DNA of 64,000 bases from Streptomyces coacervatus (GCF_029223485.1 NZ_JARHTP010000004.1:248001-312000), one strand, 5' to 3'. Numbered from the stretch's first letter, positions 26,621-35,888 are shown. The notes: a model not told the origin generated them from the sequence alone. Program-made: numbers and translations.

Positions 26621-27460
26621 CTACTTCGAGTGGTGCGGCTTCGTCGGCTGATCCGGATAGGAAGGCTTCGCCGGGTGGTCCGGATACGCCGGCTTCACGG
26701 GCTGAGCCGGATAGGCCGGCTTCACGGGATGCTCCGGATACGCCGGCTTCGCCGGGTGGTCCGGATAGGCGGGCTTCACCGGCTGAGCCGGATACGCAGG
26801 CTTCACCGGCTGCTGAGGATAGGCAGGCTTCGCGGGGTGCTCCGGATATGCCGGCTTGACCGGCTGGGCCGGATAGGCAGGCTGAGCCGGATACGCAGGC
26901 TTCACCGGCTGCTGAGGATAAGCGGGCTTCACCGGCTGAGCCGGATAAGCGGGCTTCACCGGCTGGGCCGGATAGGCGGGCTTCACGGGCTGAGCCGGGT
27001 ACGCGGGCTTGACCGGCTGGGCCGGGTACGCCGGCTTCACGGGCTGAGCCGGATAGGCGGGCTTCACCGGCTGAGCCGGGTACGCGGGCTTCACCGGCTG
27101 AGCCGGATAAGACGGCTTCGCGGGATGCTCCGGATAGGACGGCTTCACGGGCTGAGCCGGATAGGCCGGCTTCGCGGGATGCTCCGGATACGCCGGCTTC
27201 GCGGGATGCTCCGGATACGCCGGCTTCGCGGGATGCTCCGGATACGCCGGCTTCGCGGGATGCTCAGGCTTGACCGGGTGCTCCGGATACGCCGGCTGGG
27301 CCGGATGCTCCGGATAGGCGGGCGGCGCCGGGTACGGCGGGTGCGGGGTGGTGTGGTCCTGGGCGTAGGCGGTTCCCGCGTTCGCCAGCGCGGCTGCGCC
27401 GAGCGCGGCAGCCATGGCAGCAGGCGCCAGAACAGATCGCCATCGCGGCGATTTCGTCAT
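26621..27460 (-). CDS. Secreted Pro/Tyr-rich 9-residue repeat protein
   Basis: 279 residues from ATG 27460 with a strong GGAG. The start [18 protein letters not shown] has a typical signal peptide with a hydrophobic core [10 protein letters not shown] and cleavage likely after AYA (about residue 33). Mature chain is almost entirely a tandem nonapeptide, chiefly KPAYPAQPV and KPAYPEHPA, roughly 25 copies, ending KPHHSK. Composition is Pro, Ala, Tyr, Lys, His, Glu, with no Cys. The regular spacing predicts an extended polyproline-like rod, exposed at the cell surface or in the wall. I do not recognise a family; function unknown. Repeats vary in register (AQPV/EHPA/QQPV/DHPA), implying unequal crossover. 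Confidence 0.8.
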   Translation of the reverse strand: MTKSPRWRSVLAPAAMAAALGAAALANAGTAYAQDHTTPHPPYPAPPAYPEHPAQPAYPEHPVKPEHPAKPAYPEHPAKPAYPEHPAKPAYPEHPAKPAYPAQPVKPSYPEHPAKPSYPAQPVKPAYPAQPVKPAYPAQPVKPAYPAQPVKPAYPAQPVKPAYPAQPVKPAYPAQPVKPAYPQQPVKPAYPAQPAYPAQPVKPAYPEHPAKPAYPQQPVKPAYPAQPVKPAYPDHPAKPAYPEHPVKPAYPAQPVKPAYPDHPAKPSYPDQPTKPHHSK

Positions 27461-27845
27461 GTTCTCCACTCTCCTCAACTTGGTTCGGGGCTTCGTGACG
27501 GCCGGTCAGTACCAAGAGCCGGATAGTGGAATGATCAGAAAATCGGACACGTGAATAACGCTCTGACGGTCATAAGCCACCGGATGGTGTAGCTCGGGAG
27601 GCCAGTTGGCCCGAGCGACGGCCAGGGAAGCCCGGCACCTCCGACGGCGCCACCGGAGCGATAATCACCGAAATTGATCGATTTGATGGCTATAGTCCCT
27701 CGGAGGTGAGGGCCGCGACCGCCGCCCGACCCACGGTCAGCTGGCCCACGCTCAGACATTGCCGCTCAGACGTACGCCGCAGGCATCACGCGGCGTCACA
27801 CCCCTCTCCGCGCCGACCCGGCCGCGTACAGGATGGAGCCGAAGA
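27461..27845. other. Divergent intergenic region with no gene seen
   Basis: 385 bp between the repeat protein and the PstS-like gene, AT-richer than coding DNA in places. An imperfect palindrome AAATTGATCGATTT lies at 27671-27684. I find no convincing PHO box (GTTCACC-type repeats) nor confident -35/-10 pair, so the control of the PstS-like gene cannot be told from this sequence. Confidence 0.5.
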
Positions 27846-28991
27846 GTGAAGCTTCAGCGGAAGAGCAGGCTGCGCACCCTGGCGGTCGGCTCTGCGGTTG
27901 TCTCCGGCGCCCTGCTTCTGACGGCCTGCGGCTCAAACGCCAGTTCCCAGCCGTCCGCCGGATCGTCCACGACCGACCCTCCGGCCGCCACGGGCACCGG
28001 CAGCGTCAAGTGCGGCAAGGCGGCCCATGTGTCGGCGTCCGGCTCGACTGCGCAGGAGTTCGCGATGCAGTTCTGGATCAAGAACTTCATGCGGGCCTGC
28101 CCCGGTACCCGGATCAGCTACCAGAGCAACGGCTCCGGTGCCGGCCAGACCGATTTCCTGAAGGGCAGGACCGCCTTCGCGGGTTCCGACTCCGCGCTGA
28201 GCGCCGCCCAGATCACCCAGTCCAAGAGCGTCTGCTCGGGCGGCGGTCAGGCCGTCCACCTACCGACGGTCGGCGGCCCGATCGCCATCGGCTACAACCT
28301 GCCAGGGGTCAGAAGGTTGATCCTGGACGCCCCCACACTCGCCAAGGTCTTCGACTCACGCATCACCAAGTGGAACGATCCGGCGATCGCGCAGCTCAAC
28401 CCCAGCACCAAACTGCCGTCGACACCGATCCACCCCTCACACCGCTCCGATTCCTCCGGCACGACGGACAACTTCACCTCCTACCTGAGCGCCGCCGCAC
28501 CGAGCGCCTGGCCGTACGGGCACAGCAAGGAGTGGACGGCCAAGGGCGGCCAGTCCGCCAAGGGTTCCTCGGGCCTCGTCGACCAGGTGAAGAAGACCGT
28601 GGGTGCGGTCGGCTACGTCGAGCTGTCGTATGCGATCGCCCGCGGCATTCCCACGGTCTCGATCGACACCGGAGCCGCCACTCCCGTCGACGCCAGTGTC
28701 TTCACGGCCTCCAAGGCGATCTCCACTGCCAAAGTCGCCGGCACCGGTGGCGACCTAGTGCTCCAGCTCGACTACGCGACCAAGACCCCGGGCGCCTACC
28801 CGATCGACATGGTCACGTACGAGATCGTCTGCGACAAGGGCAACAAGCCCGAGACGTGGCCCGCCACGAAGGCGTTCCTCACGTACATCGCCGGTGTGAA
28901 GGGTCAGCAGGACCTGAGCTTCCAGGGCTATGCGACACTCCCGGCCGCCATCGTGAACCAGGTCCGCAGCAAGATCAACAGCCTGTCCTGA
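27846..28991 (+). CDS. PstS-like phosphate ABC transporter substrate-binding lipoprotein
   Basis: 381 residues from GTG 27846 with GGAG about nine bases upstream. Lipoprotein signal: basic MKLQRKSRLRTLAV, hydrophobic stretch and lipobox LLLTAC (Cys near residue 28). Mature domain carries PstS ligand motifs: SASGSTAQEF (phosphate-binding Ser/Thr), an acidic/aromatic SDSALSAAQ, and HRSDSSGTTDNFTSYLS, the typical R-x-DxSGTTxxF. It binds phosphate or a similar anion for an ABC transporter. No pstC/A/B genes adjoin, so it is an orphan. C-terminus ends 9 bp from the convergent TetR. Confidence 0.88.
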   Translation: MKLQRKSRLRTLAVGSAVVSGALLLTACGSNASSQPSAGSSTTDPPAATGTGSVKCGKAAHVSASGSTAQEFAMQFWIKNFMRACPGTRISYQSNGSGAGQTDFLKGRTAFAGSDSALSAAQITQSKSVCSGGGQAVHLPTVGGPIAIGYNLPGVRRLILDAPTLAKVFDSRITKWNDPAIAQLNPSTKLPSTPIHPSHRSDSSGTTDNFTSYLSAAAPSAWPYGHSKEWTAKGGQSAKGSSGLVDQVKKTVGAVGYVELSYAIARGIPTVSIDTGAATPVDASVFTASKAISTAKVAGTGGDLVLQLDYATKTPGAYPIDMVTYEIVCDKGNKPETWPATKAFLTYIAGVKGQQDLSFQGYATLPAAIVNQVRSKINSLS

Positions 28992-28999
28992 CCCCGCTC

Positions 29000-29566
29000 T
29001 CAGCCGCCCGCGGTCACGGCCTTGAGCTCGTCCAGTGACTCCTGCATCAACTGCGACATGGCGCGTTCCTCGGCCACCGCGATCCAGCGCTCGAAGCCGA
29101 CCTTGAAGACCGCGACCCCCGCCTCGGCGGTCAGGCTGGCGGCCGGCTCCGCCACGCCGCGCCGGCGCAGGGCGTCGGCGAGCGCGGCCGACAGCGAGGC
29201 GAGTTTGATCAGCTCGCGCTCCTGGAGTACCGCGTTCGCCACGATGACGGCATGCCGCCGCCGAGAGTGTCCGTGGCGGCCGACGAACACGGTGGAGACC
29301 GCCTCCAGCCCCGCGGCCACCGCGTCGATCGGCGCCGCGGACTCCGGAGCCCCGGCGACCGCGTTGACGAACAGCTCCTGCAGCGCACTCGCGCCGTCGA
29401 ACAGCACCTCACGCTTGTCGGCGTAGTGCCGGAAGAAGGTCCGCTCGGTGAGGCCGGCCCGTCTGGCGATCTCCGCCACCGTGGTCTGCTCGTAGCCGCG
29501 CTCGCTGTAGAGCTCCAACGCCGCTTTCGCCAGGCGTTCGCGCGCGTTCGGCTCCCATCTACTCAT
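29000..29566 (-). CDS. TetR-family transcriptional regulator
   Basis: 188 residues. HTH: TTVAEIARRAGLTERTFFRHYADKREVLFDG, about residues 28-58, a strong TetR signature. The ligand domain is the shorter TetR_C type. It is divergent from the epimerase-like gene at 29653 with an 86-bp gap that carries two 19-bp inverted repeats, so it is the expected repressor of that gene and itself. Confidence 0.92.
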   Translation of the reverse strand: MSRWEPNARERLAKAALELYSERGYEQTTVAEIARRAGLTERTFFRHYADKREVLFDGASALQELFVNAVAGAPESAAPIDAVAAGLEAVSTVFVGRHGHSRRRHAVIVANAVLQERELIKLASLSAALADALRRRGVAEPAASLTAEAGVAVFKVGFERWIAVAEERAMSQLMQESLDELKAVTAGG

Positions 29567-29581
29567 GAGCAGATCCTACGT

Positions 29582-29632
29582 GATGACAGTCCCTGACATC
29601 ACATGTTAGCGTCGATGACAGTCACTGACATC
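29582..29632. promoter_or_regulatory. Twin 19-bp operators between TetR and NAD-epimerase genes
   Basis: GATGACAGTCCCTGACATC (29582-29600) and GATGACAGTCACTGACATC (29614-29632) differ at one base and both are near-palindromic around the central CC/CA, with arms GATG..CAG and CTG..CATC. The second is extended by TC before and GA after. Centres are 32 bp apart. They fill the gap between the divergent TetR and epimerase-like genes. Confidence 0.85.
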
Positions 29633-29652
29633 GACAGTTTGGGGCTCTACCC

Positions 29653-30576
29653 ATGCGCATCTTCGTGACCGGCGCGTCCGGCTGGATCGGCTCCGCCCTG
29701 GTTCCCGAACTCCTGGACGCGGGGCACCGGGTCACCGGGCTCGCCCGCTCCGATGCCTCTGCCGCTGCGCTCACCACCGCCGGCGCGGAAGTGGTCCGCG
29801 GCACCGTCGACGACCTCGACGTCCTGGGCAGCGCCGCCGCCGCGTCGGACGGCGTGGTCCACCTCGCCTTCAAGCACGACCTCGCCTTTTCCGGCGACTT
29901 CCAGGGTGCTGCCGAGGCCGACCGCCGCGCCGTCGAGACCCTCGGCGAGGCACTGGCCGGCACCGGCCGTCCCTTCGTCCTCGCCTCCGGGCTGGTCGGT
30001 CTCAAGCCGGGGCAGGTGTCGACGGAGCGGGACAGGCCCGCGGTCGACGGCTCACCGGTTTCCATCCGCTCGGCGACCGCCACGGAGGTGCTCGCACTCG
30101 CTTCGCGCGGCGTACGCCCGTCCGTGGTGCGGCTGTCTCCGACCTGCCATGGCGAAGGAGACAACGGGTTCATGGCGGCCCTGGTCGCCGTCGCCCGGGC
30201 CAAGGGGGTCTCCGGATTCATCGGCGACGGCGCCAACCGCTGGCCGGCCGTCCACCGCCTCGACGCCGCACGGCTGTTCCGCCTGGCGGTCGAGAAGGCC
30301 CCCGCGGGCGCGGTACTGCACGGCGTCGCGGAGGAAGGCGTCCCGATTCGCGACGTCGCCGAGGTGATCGGCCGTCACCTCGACGTGCCGGTGACCTCCG
30401 TGGCCCCCGAGGCCGCGGTCGAGCACTTCGCGTGGCTGGGCCGCTTCCTCGGACTCGACGGCCCGGCGTCCAACACCCTCACCCGCGAAGTCCTGGACTG
30501 GCAGCCGACCGGCCCCGGCCTCCTCGAAGACCTCGACAAGGGTCACTACTTCCACACTCCTGTTACGACCACCTGA
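29653..30576 (+). CDS. NAD-dependent epimerase/dehydratase (extended SDR)
   Basis: 307 residues. N-terminal VTGASGWIGSALVPELLDAGH is the GxxGxxG dinucleotide site of extended SDRs. The usual active-site YxxxK is not obvious: the region corresponding to it reads SATATEVLAL, so it may have lost classical catalysis, as in atypical SDRs. The C-terminus HYFHTPVTTT is short. No sugar-pathway genes are near, hence substrate unknown. Repressed in all likelihood by the divergent TetR through the 29582-29632 sites. Confidence 0.85.
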   Translation: MRIFVTGASGWIGSALVPELLDAGHRVTGLARSDASAAALTTAGAEVVRGTVDDLDVLGSAAAASDGVVHLAFKHDLAFSGDFQGAAEADRRAVETLGEALAGTGRPFVLASGLVGLKPGQVSTERDRPAVDGSPVSIRSATATEVLALASRGVRPSVVRLSPTCHGEGDNGFMAALVAVARAKGVSGFIGDGANRWPAVHRLDAARLFRLAVEKAPAGAVLHGVAEEGVPIRDVAEVIGRHLDVPVTSVAPEAAVEHFAWLGRFLGLDGPASNTLTREVLDWQPTGPGLLEDLDKGHYFHTPVTTT

Positions 30577-30771
30577 CCGGGCGGTCGTATCCACCGCCGG
30601 CGGTGGGAGCGTCAGGTTCGTCCAGGCCAGACATGTCCCTGTCGCGTGGAGGCCTCGGGCAGCCCGATAGCAGCGGAGGCCGGGGCTCCCTCCGCGACCG
30701 GGGCCGCCGGCCACTGAGCGGTACGCGTGCGCCGCCGACGCTGCTGAATGCAGTGACTCCCGTCGAATGGC

Positions 30772-30957
30772 GTGGATCCGGTCGCCCTGCTCCACGTGCT
30801 GGATTCGGTCGTCGCCATGCCGGTGGAGCCGCCCGGCCGTATGCAGGTGCCGGTGCTCGTGGTGGTCGGTGCGGACGGCGAACGGGCCGCTGCGGCCGAC
30901 CAGTTGGCCCATCTGGACGCCCTGGCGTTCGAGAACAGGCAGGACGCCAGGGGCGTT
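30772..30957 (+). pseudogene. Possible alpha/beta hydrolase C-terminal remnant
   Basis: A frame at 30772-30957 reads DPVALLHVLDSVVAMPVEP then MQVPVLVVVGADGERAAAADQLAHL, resembling the part of alpha/beta hydrolases that carries the acid residue strand (VPVLVVVGADD...). In intact members an Asp usually follows GAD; here it is Gly. The frame ends without the catalytic-His segment. About 190 bp upstream (30577-30771) show nothing recognisable. Weakly supported. Confidence 0.35.
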
Positions 30958-31946
30958 CAGGTGCGGATCAGTTCCAGCGCCTGCTTCAGGTTGTGCTCGG
31001 CGATCCCTGCCATGAACGACCGGTCGGGGAAGTCTCCGTCGAGCAGCCGCAGTGGACCCGCCGTCAGCGAGAGCCGCTGGGCCAGCATGTAGAGCGCGAG
31101 CCGGTCCTCGTCGAGTGCGTCGACCGCCAGCGGCTGGTAGGCGTCGTGCAGGCGGATCTGCAGAAAGACGTGCTCCCACTCGACGTCGAAGTACATCGTG
31201 CCCTCGATGTCGATCGCCACGGGGTTCCCGTCCGGGTCCACCAGCACATGGTCGGGGCCCAGTTCGCCGTGTACGACCGCGTACTCCGTTCGCGGCTGCA
31301 CCGCCGCTGCCAGGCGGAGCAGCCGCTCCTCCAGCCGGTCGCGGGCTGCCGCGATCCGCGGATCGCGCGACGCCGCCTCGGCGAGGTCCCGCAGCGCGCG
31401 CTCCAGGACGACACCCTCGCACGACGTCCCGCGCGAGGTTCCTCCTGCGTCGACCACGGCCACCTTGCCGTACCGGGGCGCCCGATGACGCCGCATCGTC
31501 TCCAACGCCTCCCCGAGCCGGGCCATGACCGGAGCAGCCGCGCGCGGATCGCGCGCGAGCAGTTGCTCCAGGTTCTCGCCCGGGAGGTCCTCGACGATCG
31601 CCAGGTCGGCCGGGCAGTGGGAGCCGTCACGGTCGACGAGCCGGATCGCGGGGACGCGGACTCCGAGCGCGTCCAGCCGCGCGTGTGCCGCCTCGAACAG
31701 GTCGAGCCCGAGACCGGGCGAGAACGGGTCGGTGAGGTCGTCGTCGCCCTCGGCCGCCGGCCAGTAGTTCTCGGCGTCGTCCCACAAGTAGGCGATCGCG
31801 GTGGTGGCATCGTCCATCACCAGGCGGTACACGCCCTTTTTGCTGCCGCCCGCGATCCGCCGGACCGCCTCCAGCCGCCGCCGGGCGCCCAGCGCGTCCC
31901 GCGCCGCACTCGCCAGCTGCTCCCGCGTCACTCCCCTGAGCTCCAC
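30957..31946 (-). CDS. Aminoglycoside phosphotransferase-family protein
   Basis: 329 residues from GTG 31946 with GGGGAGG upstream. N-lobe: VRRIAGGSKKGVYRLVMDDA; C-lobe has the catalytic loop EYAVVHGELGPDHVLVDPDG and the metal segment VAIDIEGTMYFDVEWEHVF. In typical APHs the loop reads HGD..xxN; here Asp is Glu and the Asn position is His, a variant that occurs in this family, so ATP-dependent kinase activity is plausible but not certain. No resistance partner adjoins. Upstream 280 bp (31947-32226) hold no gene I can support. Confidence 0.82.
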   Translation of the reverse strand: MELRGVTREQLASAARDALGARRRLEAVRRIAGGSKKGVYRLVMDDATTAIAYLWDDAENYWPAAEGDDDLTDPFSPGLGLDLFEAAHARLDALGVRVPAIRLVDRDGSHCPADLAIVEDLPGENLEQLLARDPRAAAPVMARLGEALETMRRHRAPRYGKVAVVDAGGTSRGTSCEGVVLERALRDLAEAASRDPRIAAARDRLEERLLRLAAAVQPRTEYAVVHGELGPDHVLVDPDGNPVAIDIEGTMYFDVEWEHVFLQIRLHDAYQPLAVDALDEDRLALYMLAQRLSLTAGPLRLLDGDFPDRSFMAGIAEHNLKQALELIRT

Positions 31947-32226
31947 GTTCCGGACCTCCCCTTCGCCACGACGACTCGCGCACGTTACGGGAGCAGCGGA
32001 CAGCGGGGCCAGGGCCGTGCCGACCGCGACCGCCGTGACCTGCCGAGCGAACGTCCGACAACCCGAGGCCACCTCGGGCCACCCCCTCACCGCGCCGCGG
32101 CACCGCCGTCCGGCACCCGGTCCCGCCCGGATCGCTGCCCCGTCGCCGCCGACCTCGCGCGCCGCAAGGCCGCAGGCTGATCCGGAAGGGGGTGGGTCAG
32201 GTCCTGTCCCGCCCCCTGGATGATGA

Positions 32227-33078
32227 TCAGGTGGAGCAGGGGGACGCCGGATGCCGCTGGATCCTTGCTTCTGGTCTTGTGGCGGACGCGGCCGCAACTG
32301 CCGAGGCCAGTGGGTCGCGGGCCGGGCGGCCGAGGAGGTCCGCGAGGTCGGGGGTGGTGCCGTCCAGGAAGCCGTGTCGGATGCCTGTGGCTATCGAGGC
32401 GAGCATGGGCGGCTGGAATGGCAGCAGTCCCGGCGTCTCTTCGAGAAGCCTGCGCCGGTACTCGCCGAGGCCAATGGTGCGGTGCGGGACCCCGAGCCGG
32501 TCGGCCACCTGAACCGCCGTGATCGGCATGCCGACGAGGTCATGGACGCGCCCCTCGTGCCGTGTCGGATGCGCCGCCACGATCGCCGCGGCATCGGCGA
32601 GATCCTCCCGCGCGACCGCGGCCAGGGCGCCGTCCCCGAACGCCGACTCCACACCGTCCTCGGCCCACATCAGCAGGCCGCCGAAGAGTTCGGCGTAGAG
32701 GCCGTTGCGCAGGATCGTCCAGGGCAACCCGCTTGCCCGGACAAGGCGTTCGGTCGCACGGTGCGCGAGCGCGAAACCGAGATGCTCGCCGGCACCGGTC
32801 AGGCTCGTGTAGACGACGTGGCGGACGCCGTCCCGGACGGCGGTGTCCAGGACCGCCGTATGCCGCCCGACGACCTGGTCGTCCTCGGCATAGCCGGCGG
32901 AGATCAGCACCAGGGTCGACACACCGGTGAGGTCGAGGCCCGCAGGATCGTCGAAGTCGAGGCGTCGCATCCCCGCGCCCGGCGTGCGGCTGCCGCCCGT
33001 CGCGGCGACGCCGCGGGCACGCAGGGCCGCAAGAGTGGCCGAGCCGAGGTTCCCGTTCGCTCCGGTCACCAAGATCAT
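32227..33078 (-). CDS. NmrA-like / NAD(P)H-binding protein
   Basis: 283 residues. N-terminus [23 protein letters not shown] is the GxxGxxG dinucleotide motif, followed by [20 protein letters not shown] and [13 protein letters not shown], the typical NmrA/quinone-oxidoreductase-2 (QOR2) set. Members act as redox sensors or reduce quinones. Divergent from the HxlR gene at 33166 with an 87-bp gap; HxlR/NmrA divergent pairs are frequent (family knowledge), so HxlR is the probable repressor. Confidence 0.88.
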   Translation of the reverse strand: MILVTGANGNLGSATLAALRARGVAATGGSRTPGAGMRRLDFDDPAGLDLTGVSTLVLISAGYAEDDQVVGRHTAVLDTAVRDGVRHVVYTSLTGAGEHLGFALAHRATERLVRASGLPWTILRNGLYAELFGGLLMWAEDGVESAFGDGALAAVAREDLADAAAIVAAHPTRHEGRVHDLVGMPITAVQVADRLGVPHRTIGLGEYRRRLLEETPGLLPFQPPMLASIATGIRHGFLDGTTPDLADLLGRPARDPLASAVAAASATRPEARIQRHPASPCST

Positions 33079-33165
33079 GTCAGTCGCAGTCTTCCGTCGT
33101 GGTTCTCATCGGTAACTACGCTTGATCCTCGACCGCACGCCCACCGGCCACAAGAAGGCAGTTTC

Positions 33166-33585
33166 ATGTCACTCACGCACACCGGGGTAACCACCCCCGC
33201 CGACCTCGAGCCCTGCGGACGCGAGGAGCATCCCGACTGCGGCATCCGTGACGTCCTGGACCGCATCGGGGACAAGTGGTCGGTGCTCGTGATCGTCGAA
33301 CTCGCGGGCGGTCCGCGCAGGTTCCGCGAACTCCAGCGCGCCATAGACGGCATCTCCCAGCGCATGCTCACCCTCACCGTGCGCAGGCTCGAACGCGACG
33401 GCCTTGTGCTGCGCACCGTGTACCCGACCGTCCCGGCCCAGGTCGACTACCGTCTGAGCGAGATCGGGACCGGACTGACCCACCTGGTCAAGGCACTCGC
33501 CGACTGGTCCCTCACTCACCGTGCCGTCATCGCCGAGGCACGGCACGCATACGACCGGACCCACCCTGGTCACGACATCCGCTGA
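33166..33585 (+). CDS. HxlR-family transcriptional regulator
   Basis: 139 residues from ATG 33166 preceded by AAGAAGG. Winged-helix signature: [55 protein letters not shown], then the wing [19 protein letters not shown] Cys (residue about 22, [12 protein letters not shown]) precedes the HTH where redox- or electrophile-sensing HxlR proteins carry a reactive Cys. Divergent from and likely controlling the NmrA-like gene. Confidence 0.93.
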   Translation: MSLTHTGVTTPADLEPCGREEHPDCGIRDVLDRIGDKWSVLVIVELAGGPRRFRELQRAIDGISQRMLTLTVRRLERDGLVLRTVYPTVPAQVDYRLSEIGTGLTHLVKALADWSLTHRAVIAEARHAYDRTHPGHDIR

Positions 33586-33632
33586 CGGCCACCCTCATCG
33601 CCGCGCACCGGACGCCTGTCACGGATGTGCTG

Positions 33633-34283
33633 TCAATGACGTCCGTCAGGTTCAGAGCTGCTGCCCCTCTCTGCCGGCACGGCGGGGCGCGTCCAGGGGA
33701 TCAGCGCCGGGACTCGAGCGCGGTAGGCGTCGTAGGACGTGCCGAACCGGCCCGCCATGAGAGCGTCCTCGATCCGCACCCGGCGCAGCAGCCACGGTAT
33801 GGCGACGGCCATGACGGCAATCCACGCGCCGAAGCCGCAGGCAAGCATGGAGCCGGTGATCAGGCCCAGCAGCCCGGTGTAGATGGGGTGGCGGACCAGT
33901 CGGTAGGGGCCGTCGGTGCGCAGCTCGTGGTGCTCCCGGACCGTCGGGACGCCGGCCCACATCGTGCCCAGAACCCAGCGGGCCCACAGCAGCAACGCGG
34001 TGGAGGCGACGGCGAGAAGGCCGCCCAGCAGTGCGAGTTCGGGCTGCCAGTACTGCAGATGGCGCCAGAGGTCCCGCGAGTGACGGACCAGCGTGGAGAA
34101 GACGTAGACGCCTGCTATCAGCAGAACCCGGCGGGGCAATGTGCGACGAAGTCCATGCACCCAGCCGCGCAGGCCGGCCTGGCTCCGCACGCCGAAGTAG
34201 ACGGCGCCCGCGATCCAGGCCACGACGAAGACCAGGACGCAGACGCCGCTGAGAGCGACAAGTGCCGAGTGGAGAGAGCCCAT
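33633..34283 (-). CDS. Isoprenylcysteine carboxyl methyltransferase-family membrane protein
   Basis: 216 residues with about five hydrophobic helices (residues 8-30, 45-65, 82-104, 130-160). The family signature is TDGPYRLVRHPIYTGLLGLITG near residue 130, shared by ICMT, PEMT and DUF1295-like enzymes that bind S-adenosylmethionine and methylate a lipid or prenyl-type substrate in the membrane. The C-terminal YDAYRARVPALIPW also fits ICMT. Bacteria lack CaaX proteins, so the substrate is unknown. Overlaps nothing. Confidence 0.85.
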   Translation of the reverse strand: MGSLHSALVALSGVCVLVFVVAWIAGAVYFGVRSQAGLRGWVHGLRRTLPRRVLLIAGVYVFSTLVRHSRDLWRHLQYWQPELALLGGLLAVASTALLLWARWVLGTMWAGVPTVREHHELRTDGPYRLVRHPIYTGLLGLITGSMLACGFGAWIAVMAVAIPWLLRRVRIEDALMAGRFGTSYDAYRARVPALIPWTRPAVPAERGSSSEPDGRH

Positions 34284-34417
34284 GCTTCAAGCCTGCTCCG
34301 CGCACCCGGTGGATCACCACCACCCACGGGTCGATGGAGAGGTCTCCACCCACGGGCTGAGGCGGCCCTGCCCGTGGGGTCGGCCCATGGGGTTGGTCGT
34401 GTCGTCCTCCGGCCGGG

Positions 34418-35146
34418 TCAGCGGACCGTGAGGCCGCCGCTGACGACGAGCGTCTCGCCGGTCAGGTAGCTGCCGTGGCACAGCTTCCAGACCCAGTCCG
34501 CGATCTCCTCGGGCCGGGCCGCCCGGCCCAACGGGACTGCGGCCACGGCCTGTTGCATGCGGCCGCCCGCGCGGGTGCCCGGGGTGTCGACCCAGCCGGG
34601 GGCGATGGCGTTGACAGCGATGCCGTCGCGGCCGAGTTCCTGGGCGAGGGAACGGGTCAGGCAGACCACGGCGGCCTTCGAGGCGCTGTAGAGCAGCTGG
34701 CCCGGGGAGACGGCGAAGGCGTCGATGGAGGCGAAGTTGACGACGGTGCCGCCGCCGGAGGCGCGCAGGGCGGGGGCTGCCTCGGCGGTGACGTTGAGGC
34801 TGCCGAGGACGTTCACGTCAAAGATGCGGCGGTACGTCTGCTCGTCGTAGTCGGCGAGGAGAGTGGGCGGGTAGATGCCCGCCGCGTTGACCACCGCACG
34901 CAGGCCGACCGGGGAGCCGAGTGCCGTGGAGACGGCCGCACGGTCGGTGATGTCCACCGGTACCGGGTGGAAGGCCGCGCCGAGTTCGGCGGCCGCCTTG
35001 TCGAGCGCCTCGGCGTCACGGTCCACCCCGAGGACCGTCCAGCCCTCGGTGAGGAAGCGTTCGGCGACGGCCTTGCCCATGCCGCTCGCCGCGCCGGTCA
35101 CCACAGCCGTGCTGTCGACAGCCTCAGTGTGCGAGGAAGCCGCCAT
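34418..35146 (-). CDS. SDR-family oxidoreductase (overlaps next SDR gene)
   Basis: 242 residues. Motifs: AVVTGAASGMGKAVAERF (residues about 14-31), VNAAGIY near residue 88, catalytic YSASKAAVVCLTRSL near residue 150. The last residues ETLVVSGGLTVR form a typical SDR end. Its start overlaps the 3' end of the upstream SDR (35124) by 23 bp, so the two are co-transcribed and translationally coupled. They are only distant paralogues. Both may work on the same pathway, possibly that of the permease at 35940 upstream. Confidence 0.9.
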   Translation of the reverse strand: MAASSHTEAVDSTAVVTGAASGMGKAVAERFLTEGWTVLGVDRDAEALDKAAAELGAAFHPVPVDITDRAAVSTALGSPVGLRAVVNAAGIYPPTLLADYDEQTYRRIFDVNVLGSLNVTAEAAPALRASGGGTVVNFASIDAFAVSPGQLLYSASKAAVVCLTRSLAQELGRDGIAVNAIAPGWVDTPGTRAGGRMQQAVAAVPLGRAARPEEIADWVWKLCHGSYLTGETLVVSGGLTVR

Positions 35147-35888
35147 CGATGATCATCTCCGTTCCGGTGGTGAAGCTGGAGTCTTCGGATGCCAGGAAGG
35201 CGACGGCGCCGGAGATCTCCCGGACGTGGGCGCGGCGGCCCAGCGGGGTCTGCGGGATCACGCCGCCTTCCTTCTCGTGTTCGTTCATGGGGGTGCTGAC
35301 CCCGCCGGGGCAGAGGGCGTTGACGCGGATGCCGTCGGCGGCCAGTTCCAGGGCGGCGGTCTTGGTGAGCGCGATCAGGGCGCCCTTGCTGGCGCAGTAG
35401 GCGACGTAACCGGCGGCGCCGACCACGCCGAAGATCGAGGCGATGTTGATGATCGAGCCGCCGCCGCCCGAGCGCATCAGCGGGGCCGCCGCCTGGATGC
35501 CGAGCAGCGGGCCGGTGGTGTTGACCGCGAGGGTGGCGTTCCAGTCCCGGGCGCGCTCGTCGAGAAGCGGGTTGACGTGGATGATGCCGGCGTTGTTGAC
35601 CAGCACGTCCAGGCGGCCGGTCGTCCTGCGGGCGTGCTCCACGGCTGCCGCCCAGTCGTCGGGCGACGTGACGTCGAGATGCAGGTACTCCACGTCCAGC
35701 CCGGCCTCCTGGAGTCGGGCGGCGGTGGCTTTGCCCTCGTCGTCGAGGACGTCGCAGGCCAGCACCCGGGCGCCTTCGGAGGCGAGCCGTTCGGCGTGCG
35801 AGGCGCCCTGTCCGCGGGACCCGCCGGTGATCAGTACGGTTCTGCCGGTCAGGCGGGCAGGGGGCGAAGAGGGGGTGGGTGAGCTCAA
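35124..35888 (-). CDS. SDR-family oxidoreductase (glucose 1-dehydrogenase-like)
   Basis: 254 residues from TTG 35888, supported by AAGGAG six bases upstream and lack of a better ATG/GTG. Motifs: VLITGGSRGQGASHAERL, VNNAGII near residue 95, catalytic YVAYCASKGALIALTKTAA with the Tyr in YCASK, and the end TGTEMIIDGGFLAH. The GGSRGQG instead of GxSxGIG is an unusual Rossmann motif (Gln for Ile). First of two coupled SDR genes downstream of the APC permease. Confidence 0.9.
   Translation of the reverse strand: MSSPTPSSPPARLTGRTVLITGGSRGQGASHAERLASEGARVLACDVLDDEGKATAARLQEAGLDVEYLHLDVTSPDDWAAAVEHARRTTGRLDVLVNNAGIIHVNPLLDERARDWNATLAVNTTGPLLGIQAAAPLMRSGGGGSIINIASIFGVVGAAGYVAYCASKGALIALTKTAALELAADGIRVNALCPGGVSTPMNEHEKEGGVIPQTPLGRRAHVREISGAVAFLASEDSSFTTGTEMIIDGGFLAH

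Noticed and set aside
26621..27340. 27-bp spaced repeats considered as a CRISPR array
   Set aside because: Repeats are contiguous coding nonapeptides without unique spacers, and no cas genes are present.
26372..27526. Long plus-strand frame ([14 protein letters not shown] repeats) across the nonapeptide gene
   Set aside because: It is the antisense of the repeat protein; the minus-strand frame has a signal peptide, a good RBS and codon bias.
30577..30771. Possible gene between epimerase-like and the hydrolase remnant
   Set aside because: Frames are short and shifted; no recognisable protein.
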